A stretch of 34,927 nt of DNA from a virus, in IMG/VR virus record IMGVR_UViG_3300035564_000072, positions 1 to 34,927 of that record. The stretch is one strand, 5' to 3'. Shown in pieces: positions 30,385 through 34,927 of the stretch. A program made the translations under genes and the position numbers. The notes below the pieces were generated by a model that made no database searches, was not told the DNA's origin, and worked only from the letters and a program-made list of their open reading frames with translations. Position 1 is the stretch's first letter, and each line of letters starts with the position of its first letter.

Positions 30385-31457
30385 CTAAAATAATCGTTAC
30401 CTCTCAAAAAGAATTTGACGACGCCCTCCGGGCGGAAGCCGACGAGATTGAGATCCGTGGAGATTTCTCGGGCATTATCAAATATTCCCCATACCTTTAT
30501 GTCGCGGAGAACAGCCAGCCGCACGTCGAGGCCAGGGAGAACAGCCAGCCGCACGTCGTGGCCAGGGAGAACAGCCAGCCGCACGTCGTGGCCTGGGAGA
30601 ACAGCCAGCCGCACGTCGAGGCCAGGGAGAACAGCCAGCCGCACGTCGTGGCCTGGGAGAACAGCCAGCCGCACGTCGTGGCCTGGGCGAACAGCCAGCC
30701 GCACGTCGTGGCCTGGGAGAACAGCCAGCCGCACGTCGAGGCCAGGGCGAACAGCCAGCCGCACGTCGAGGCCTGGGAGAACAGCCAGCCGCACGTCGTG
30801 GCCTGGGAGAACAGCCAGCCGCACGTCGAGGCCTGGGCGAACAGCCAGCCGCACGTCGTGGCCTGGGAGAACAGCCAGCCGCACGTCGAGGCCAGGGCGA
30901 ACAGCCAGCCGCACGTCGTGGCCTGGGAGAACAGCCAGCCGCACGTCGAGGCCAGGGGCAATATCATGTTACGCCTTACAGGGAAAATTTCCGCAATCGC
31001 CACTGACACCTGCATGGTCTATTTGCACAACGGAGCGGTCTGTAAAGGCGGCCTACAGTCGATCGCCAAGCCGATCATAACCGCATCGGACTGGTTGGAG
31101 TTCTATGGCGTCCCAATTAAACGCGGAATTGCCATACTCTACAAAGCAGTTGACGAGGATTTCAGTACCGACAGAGCCCGCGCAAGGAATATTTCGTACA
31201 AGCCCGGTGATACACCGGCCGCTCCAGATTGGGACCCGATTCCTGAATGCGGCGGTGGATTGCACTTCTGCCCGGAGCCGGGCGCTACCCTGCAATTCAA
31301 CAGCGATCCAAAACATTTCGTTGCCTGCCCAGTGAAGGTTTCCGAGATCGTCGTCCATGAAAACGCAGAGTATCCGACGAAGGTCAAGGCTCCCCGGGTT
31401 TACAAACCATGCTACGAAGTGGACCGATATGGCAACCCAATCGAGGCGAAGAAATGA
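30381..31457 (+). CDS. Decapeptide-repeat beta-solenoid protein with DUF7666-like end
   Basis: 358 residues. Residues 43-192 are 15 exact-length decads [E/A]-N-S-Q-P-H-V-[E/V]-A-[R/W], where only three positions vary and each in a two-way manner. Small and hydrophobic residues (S, V, A) would face inward in a parallel beta-solenoid. A linker follows, then from residue about 253 a domain (LYKAVDEDF, then ECGGGLHFCPEPGATLQF, ACPVKVSEIVV) like DUF7666, found in phage proteins. The stop overlaps the winged-helix gene at 31454, as in the 871/1590 pair. Function unknown. Confidence 0.65.
   Translation: MTKIIVTSQKEFDDALRAEADEIEIRGDFSGIIKYSPYLYVAENSQPHVEARENSQPHVVARENSQPHVVAWENSQPHVEARENSQPHVVAWENSQPHVVAWANSQPHVVAWENSQPHVEARANSQPHVEAWENSQPHVVAWENSQPHVEAWANSQPHVVAWENSQPHVEARANSQPHVVAWENSQPHVEARGNIMLRLTGKISAIATDTCMVYLHNGAVCKGGLQSIAKPIITASDWLEFYGVPIKRGIAILYKAVDEDFSTDRARARNISYKPGDTPAAPDWDPIPECGGGLHFCPEPGATLQFNSDPKHFVACPVKVSEIVVHENAEYPTKVKAPRVYKPCYEVDRYGNPIEAKK
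30507..30956 (+). repeat. 30-base tandem repeat, 15 units
   Basis: Unit GAGAACAGCCAGCCGCACGT plus CGAGGCCAGG, no spacers. Changes only at GAG/GCG, GAG/GTG and AGG/TGG, all of them non-synonymous; no synonymous change is seen across the array. It keeps several shadow frames open on both strands. Confidence 0.97.
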
Positions 31458-31879
31458 CATCCCCCGTCTACGACCGTCTCCTATCCGAGATCGACGACGA
31501 TCTTGAGCGCAAGGTACTCACGGTCCTGCTGAACCAAGCCGGCCAGCGCATCAGTCGCCAGGGTCTGATCAGATCCATATTCAACGTTTATGTCGCCCCC
31601 GACAAGCTGGCTGCCTCGACCGAAGATCGCCAGATCCGGGAATGTATCGACCGGTTGCGGGAGCAAGACTGGCCCATCCTGTCATCCTCCAGCCAGGCCG
31701 GCTATGTGCTTGAGTACAACGAGACAGCGGTCTACAAATTCGCCGCCGAACAGCAAAGCCGGTCCGAACACGCCCGCGAAACTGCCCGTCACGCCTATGC
31801 GTCGATCGGCAAGGCCAGGGCCATCCAGGAAGCCGTCAGGACGCAGACGGTAGTCACCCAAGAAAGGTTGATCCCATGA
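31454..31879 (+). CDS. Winged-helix-like protein
   Basis: 141 residues from ATG 31454. TSPVYDRLLSEIDDDLERKV, then a helix-turn-helix (ISRQGLIRSIFNVYV) and DRQIRECIDRLREQDWPILS then AGYVLEY, the recognition helix and wing seen in small phage winged-helix proteins. A long helical tail follows. A broken copy lies at 1590. Probably a DNA-binding regulator; target unknown. Confidence 0.65.
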   Translation: MTSPVYDRLLSEIDDDLERKVLTVLLNQAGQRISRQGLIRSIFNVYVAPDKLAASTEDRQIRECIDRLREQDWPILSSSSQAGYVLEYNETAVYKFAAEQQSRSEHARETARHAYASIGKARAIQEAVRTQTVVTQERLIP

Positions 31880-32085
31880 AACCAGACTATTGCTACACCG
31901 TTCTACCCGATGGGCGTGTCCGATTGGTCAACAACTATAACGGGCAGGTGCTCACAATCACCCGTGCCCAGGTCGTTCGAACCCTGGCCATGTCCGATCT
32001 CGCTCCGGATTTGAAAAAGAAATACGTCGGGGCCCTGGCCGCGCTGGATCGTGCCGACCGGGAAAGCCAACGGGTGACGCCATGA
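31876..32085 (+). CDS. Small hypothetical protein, 69 aa
   Basis: ATGA overlap with the gene before and after. Beta start (YCYTVLPDGRVRLVNNYNG) and helical end (LKKKYVGALAALDRADRESQ). No family recognised. Confidence 0.5.
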   Translation: MKPDYCYTVLPDGRVRLVNNYNGQVLTITRAQVVRTLAMSDLAPDLKKKYVGALAALDRADRESQRVTP

Positions 32086-32294
32086 CCATGCCGCCCAGAT
32101 TGGTTCAACACACCATCCGCCACACGATGACCTTCGAAGGCCAACTCCTGGATACCGACGCACTTGTCCAGGAGCATGTTCCCGCCGGCGCAATCGTCGA
32201 TTATTCCCGCATCTGGACCGAGAACGACGGCGTAGACCATTTTTATCTTGTCTGGAAAGAAACTGACCAGCCCGCGGAGCAGACCAATGGCTAA
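32082..32294 (+). CDS. Small hypothetical protein, 70 aa
   Basis: Overlaps the previous stop (ATGA) and the next gene by 8 bases. Acidic beta/alpha sequence (MTFEGQLLDTDALVQEHVPA, then HFYLVWKETD). No family recognised. Confidence 0.5.
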   Translation: MTMPPRLVQHTIRHTMTFEGQLLDTDALVQEHVPAGAIVDYSRIWTENDGVDHFYLVWKETDQPAEQTNG

Positions 32295-33153
32295 GAAACA
32301 TTGGATTTACATCAAGCGCGGGCTCTCTGAAGACCCAAAACACCGGGCCCAGATGGGCGAATGTGTCTGGCTCTACATGCACATCATTGATCGGGCCGAT
32401 TGGGAAACCGGGATCGCCTACGACTGGAAAGACAGTCAGGAAGCCGCCGAGATGGGAATGCCGGTGGATACCCTGTGCCGGCAGCGCCAGAAGTTGGACG
32501 AAATGCGCTATGTCCACTGCGAACAGAAACAGCATGGTCAGGATATCTATATTTACGAGTGGCGCAACCCACGGGAATATGACACCGAAGTCAAAAACCC
32601 CCGCTCTCAGGGTAGTCACGAACAACCACCCTCGACTGTTCAGGGTGATAACCAGGGTAGTAACCAGGGTAGTAACCAGGTTACCCTACAGGTGGAGACT
32701 CCTACATCCAGTTCAGAATCAATATCAATGTCAGTTAAGCACACCGCCCCCGATTTTTCGACAATGGAACCCATCGAAGCCATGAAAGTCCCGGAACTGC
32801 GGCTCTTCCGGGACGCCACCGGTTTCTTTCCGGGGCGTTTACTCTACGAGATGGTTTACGTGGCCATCCACGACAAACGGATCTCCGGGGAGCAACTCAA
32901 GACCGCCTATTCCGCCTGGCTGGCCCGTGGGTACAACGCAAAATCGCTGGACTGGCTGGAATGGTGCGATAGGGGGGTCCCTGCCCGATCCTTTGGGCGC
33001 TCTTCTGCTCCCGCCGGGCCCGCCAGCATTATTCCTGATGCGGAAACAACCCGCCAGATGTTGGCCGAGAAGGAAATCAAGGCGGTCCCGCCGCCGCCCG
33101 AATTCGGAAGAGCGATCAAGCGCCTGTCCGAGAAATTGGCAGTAAAGGATTGA
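32287..33153 (+). CDS. Replication initiator/replisome organizer
   Basis: 288 residues from ATG 32287 (GGAG site). N-terminal winged helix: HWIYIKRGLSEDPKHRAQMG, then WLYMHIIDRADWETGIAYDW and VDTLCRQRQKLDEMRYVHCE, as in phage replication initiators that bind the origin. A Gln/Ser/Asn linker (QGDNQGSNQGSNQ) is encoded by iteron-like DNA. The C-terminal domain (LRLFRDATGFFPGRLLYEMV, then WLARGYNAKSLDWLEW) resembles the DnaD-like or helicase-loading part. Probably opens the origin within its own gene, as lambda O does (inference). Confidence 0.7.
   Translation: MAKKHWIYIKRGLSEDPKHRAQMGECVWLYMHIIDRADWETGIAYDWKDSQEAAEMGMPVDTLCRQRQKLDEMRYVHCEQKQHGQDIYIYEWRNPREYDTEVKNPRSQGSHEQPPSTVQGDNQGSNQGSNQVTLQVETPTSSSESISMSVKHTAPDFSTMEPIEAMKVPELRLFRDATGFFPGRLLYEMVYVAIHDKRISGEQLKTAYSAWLARGYNAKSLDWLEWCDRGVPARSFGRSSAPAGPASIIPDAETTRQMLAEKEIKAVPPPPEFGRAIKRLSEKLAVKD
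32608..32687 (+). repeat. Iteron-like repeats, candidate replication origin
   Basis: CAGGGTAGTAAC and close variants at 32608 (CAGGGTAGTCAC), 32641 (CAGGGTGATAAC), 32653, 32665 and a partial at 32677 ending GTTACCC. The four from 32641 are contiguous with a 12-base period. CACCCT (32627-32632) forms an inverted copy. They lie inside the initiator gene, as in lambdoid origins. Confidence 0.6.
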
Positions 33154-33154
33154 T

Positions 33155-33436
33155 ATGAGTGACCAAATTTGTCCAAAATGTCTCAAACCGTTACAGGCCT
33201 GCGATTGCACGCCGCAGTCGATTGGCCTTGTCACAGCCGGCCTTTTCCCGAGCATCGACGCCCTGGGCAATTACCACCAAGCCGTCCTATTGCGCCTGGA
33301 GGCGGAGCGGGGCTCCGACCCCGCCGCCTACGATCGGGCCGCGGACGCCCTGCTCGCCGCCGGGATGCCGAATTCCGCCGCCGCCTGCCGGGAGCGAGCC
33401 GGGCACTATCGGAAGATGCAGGAGCAGCAGGCGTGA
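33155..33436 (+). CDS. Small zinc-finger-like protein
   Basis: 93 residues. N-terminus QICPKCLKPLQACDC gives four Cys in a zinc knuckle, followed by a helical Ala-rich body (DRAADALLAAGMPNSAAACR). Starts one base after the initiator stop. No family recognised. Confidence 0.55.
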   Translation: MSDQICPKCLKPLQACDCTPQSIGLVTAGLFPSIDALGNYHQAVLLRLEAERGSDPAAYDRAADALLAAGMPNSAAACRERAGHYRKMQEQQA

Positions 33437-33738
33437 AAAGCGGCCGGCAGTCCAAATCCCACGCAACCCCGCTCAAGAACAGGTTTCGCCGCGGCGATGT
33501 CGTGAAACTGAAAAAGGACGGGACCGTTCACGTTATTGCGTGGGTTGAGAAAGACGGAAGCATGAAATTTGAAGATTTTGGAACCGCCCAACGCGGAGAA
33601 GTTATGTGGGTATCTCAAAAACGAGTGTTTTGCTTTTTGTCACGAGCCACAAAGAATCCCTACGGCAAGCTCGTGGCAGACGAAGACATGATGCCCCCGC
33701 TTCGCGAAGAAAAAGTAATTCAGGATAGTCTTTTTTGA
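33433..33738 (+). CDS. Hypothetical SH3-like protein, GTG start
   Basis: 101 residues, GTG 33433 overlapping the previous TGA (GTGA), with AGGAG upstream. Basic start (KSGRQSKSHATPLKNRFRRG) then beta-rich DVVKLKKDGTVHVIAWVEKD and a charged end. Possibly a KOW/SH3-type small domain; function unknown. Confidence 0.5.
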   Translation: MKSGRQSKSHATPLKNRFRRGDVVKLKKDGTVHVIAWVEKDGSMKFEDFGTAQRGEVMWVSQKRVFCFLSRATKNPYGKLVADEDMMPPLREEKVIQDSLF

Positions 33739-33750
33739 AAGGATCACCCT

Positions 33751-34215
33751 ATGAAAAACGGACTTTTGACCAGAGAAGATATCCCCACTCTTGAAGCCAA
33801 TAAAACCACCGACGCAGCTATTGCCCTCAACGTGATGGGTTGGACGCTCGGCGAATTCTACGACTCCGTTGGACGGCTGGACTGGAAAAAACCAGACGGT
33901 TCGCTATGCAGCATGGGCGCTTTGCCCGATTTTAGCTCTGACATCGCGGCCGCGTTTCTGGTGGTGGAGAAGATGGCGGAGTATGAGCATGCGATTTGTC
34001 GAGGAGAACCCACCAAAGAATTGCACAAAGACTCAAACTTCCTAACCCTGACGGATACCGGAGAAGATTGGGCCGCAACCTTCGGGTGTGTTTTTTTAGA
34101 TGACGAATGGTTTGAGCCGGGCAACAATAATTGGCCCCTTGTGGCACACGCCCCCGCCGCCCCCCTTGCAATTTGTCGTGCCGCATTCCTTGTAATCATG
34201 GAGACATCCCTATGA
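33751..34215 (+). CDS. Phage ABA sandwich domain protein
   Basis: 154 residues. PDFSSDIAAAFLVVEKMAEY and the C-terminal APLAICRAAFLVIME are the two signature parts of the phage ABA sandwich domain, small phage proteins of unknown role. GAAAGGATC precedes the ATG. The TGA overlaps the next ATG. Confidence 0.7.
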   Translation: MKNGLLTREDIPTLEANKTTDAAIALNVMGWTLGEFYDSVGRLDWKKPDGSLCSMGALPDFSSDIAAAFLVVEKMAEYEHAICRGEPTKELHKDSNFLTLTDTGEDWAATFGCVFLDDEWFEPGNNNWPLVAHAPAAPLAICRAAFLVIMETSL

Positions 34216-34796
34216 CCACTACCATCACTTCCTCCGTTTCTCTCGCCACCCTGGACGCCCTCGAAACTCTCCCGGCGTCCCCGAAGCAGATCCCGGCCAC
34301 GGCCACGCTCGCCGAGCTGGAAGCGATCCGGGCTGGCTGGATCGAACAGGCTAAGGTCGAGCAGATCCCGGAGAAGATATTCGAGATCGGGTTTTACCTG
34401 GGCGGGCCGATGAAATTCCTGGTACATCGCTCCAGTGGCCTTTATCGCAGTTGGCATGATGCTGACGGGCGTATCGAAATCGTTGCCTGTCAGACGATCA
34501 AGGGTCGGAATGTGCCGGCGTTTGCCTGGAATATCGTTCGATCGGTCTACGCAGCCGTGGACGATAACACGGTCCTGGCCTGGGCATGGTCCTACACCGG
34601 TCAGGACGAAAACGCCCCCGATATGCCGGCGGACGCAGTAGCGACGCCAGGTCTGTACATCCCCGGCGAATGGACCGCCCGGGCACTGGCGCTTTCCCCG
34701 AAAGCCGAGAAAACCCGCATCGGCATTGCGCAGGTTTCGACCGTGGCGAAGCGGGACGAGTTGGCCGGGAAGTTGCTGGTCGGGAAGTCCATTTAG
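34212..34796 (+). CDS. Hypothetical protein, 194 aa
   Basis: ATG 34212 overlaps the previous stop. Thr/Ser/Ala-rich start (TTTITSSVSLATLDALETLP) followed by helix and beta parts (EIGFYLGGPMKFLVHRSSGL, then SWHDADGRIE). No family recognised. Last complete early gene before the repeated leader element. Confidence 0.5.
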   Translation: MTTTITSSVSLATLDALETLPASPKQIPATATLAELEAIRAGWIEQAKVEQIPEKIFEIGFYLGGPMKFLVHRSSGLYRSWHDADGRIEIVACQTIKGRNVPAFAWNIVRSVYAAVDDNTVLAWAWSYTGQDENAPDMPADAVATPGLYIPGEWTARALALSPKAEKTRIGIAQVSTVAKRDELAGKLLVGKSI

Positions 34797-34804
34797 TCTT
34801 GCGG

Positions 34805-34825
34805 GAATAATCGTTACCGTGACCA
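34805..34825 (+). promoter_or_regulatory. 21-base leader element, copy 2
   Basis: Exact copy of 103-123, ending 17 bases before ATG 34843, with AAAGAGAG as ribosome site between. Confidence 0.45.
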
Positions 34826-34842
34826 AACGAAAGAGAGTGAAT

Positions 34843-34927
34843 ATGTCTAAATGTCAGAACTCAGCTTTTTACCGCTTTACATGGCCGGGCCAAAATGAAA
34901 GTTTTATCTGCACCGAGCACGTGAATA
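34843..34927 (+). CDS. Small Cys/His protein, cut by the window end
   Basis: Starts MSKCQNSAFYRFTWPGQNES then FICTEHVN and runs off the edge. C-x(18)-C-x(2)-H is zinc-site-like, and the start resembles small Cys/His phage proteins. If base 1 follows base 34927 the frame continues to a stop at 81-83, giving 55 residues. Homologues would show whether the join is right. Confidence 0.5.
   Translation, partial: MSKCQNSAFYRFTWPGQNESFICTEHVN

Noticed and set aside
30389-30401. AATAATCGTTACC as a third copy of the 21-base leader element
   Set aside because: Only 13 bases match and they lie inside the start of a coding region, with no start codon at 17 bases after.
30507-30956. 30-base repeats resembling a CRISPR array
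   Set aside because: Units are contiguous with no spacers, encode one protein frame, and no cas gene is near.
30507-30956. Diversity-generating retroelement variable region (all variable sites involve A)
   Set aside because: Many other adenines in each unit never vary, no reverse transcriptase or template repeat is in the window, and the array is a simple tandem repeat.
30168-31015. Long - strand and alternative + strand frames over the decapeptide repeat
   Set aside because: Products of the 30-base period; the 30381-31457 frame has the start overlap and the unique C-terminal domain.

Overview
The window reads as most or all of a tailed double-stranded DNA phage genome of siphovirus type: long tape measure, HK97-type capsid genes, no tail sheath. 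The sequence does not show whether it was virion, plasmid-like or prophage DNA. I see no integrase, transposase, rRNA, tRNA or host chromosomal gene. The host cannot be named from the sequence. Base composition is fairly GC-rich, and the best promoters have a bacterial sigma-70 look (TTGACA, TATAAT, extended -10 TGCTATAAT).

Layout. Positions 1-6713 are rightward (+) small accessory genes, many joined by 4-base ATGA/GTGA overlaps. A strong terminator at 6722-6747 separates them from a long leftward (-) late region at 26812-6751. Read in its own direction, that region runs: holin-like membrane protein, second membrane protein, endolysin, small and large terminase, portal, minor head protein, a neck-like protein, prohead protease, major capsid protein, head/decoration and head-tail connector genes, two tail-tube-like proteins, tail chaperone pair with a -1 frameshift site, tape measure, baseplate/tail proteins and a DNRLRE-type surface protein. 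Positions 26.9-27.2 kb are a divergent control region with a late promoter, an early promoter, an operator-like palindrome and two HTH genes. From 27235 to the right end, + strand early genes include regulators, a roughly 600-base non-coding stretch full of stem-loops, a decapeptide-repeat protein, a winged-helix protein and a replication initiator with internal iterons.

Both window ends lie in the same + strand early region. If base 34927 is joined to base 1, an open frame continues from 34843 to a stop at 81-83. A 21-base repeat then sits exactly 17 bases before the start codon of each of two successive genes. This suggests, without proving, that the window is a circular or circularly permuted genome of about 35 kb opened inside the early region.

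Most notable points: (1) a large structured RNA candidate at 28.46-29.07 kb; (2) a duplicated cassette of a beta-solenoid repeat protein followed by a winged-helix gene, one copy broken and bounded by direct repeats; (3) a + strand gene for a secreted 55-residue peptide with its own promoter, inserted in the - strand tail operon; (4) two late promoters sharing 18 of 20 bases, each followed by a hairpin-rich leader; (5) a canonical C CCA AAC slippery site in the tail chaperone genes.
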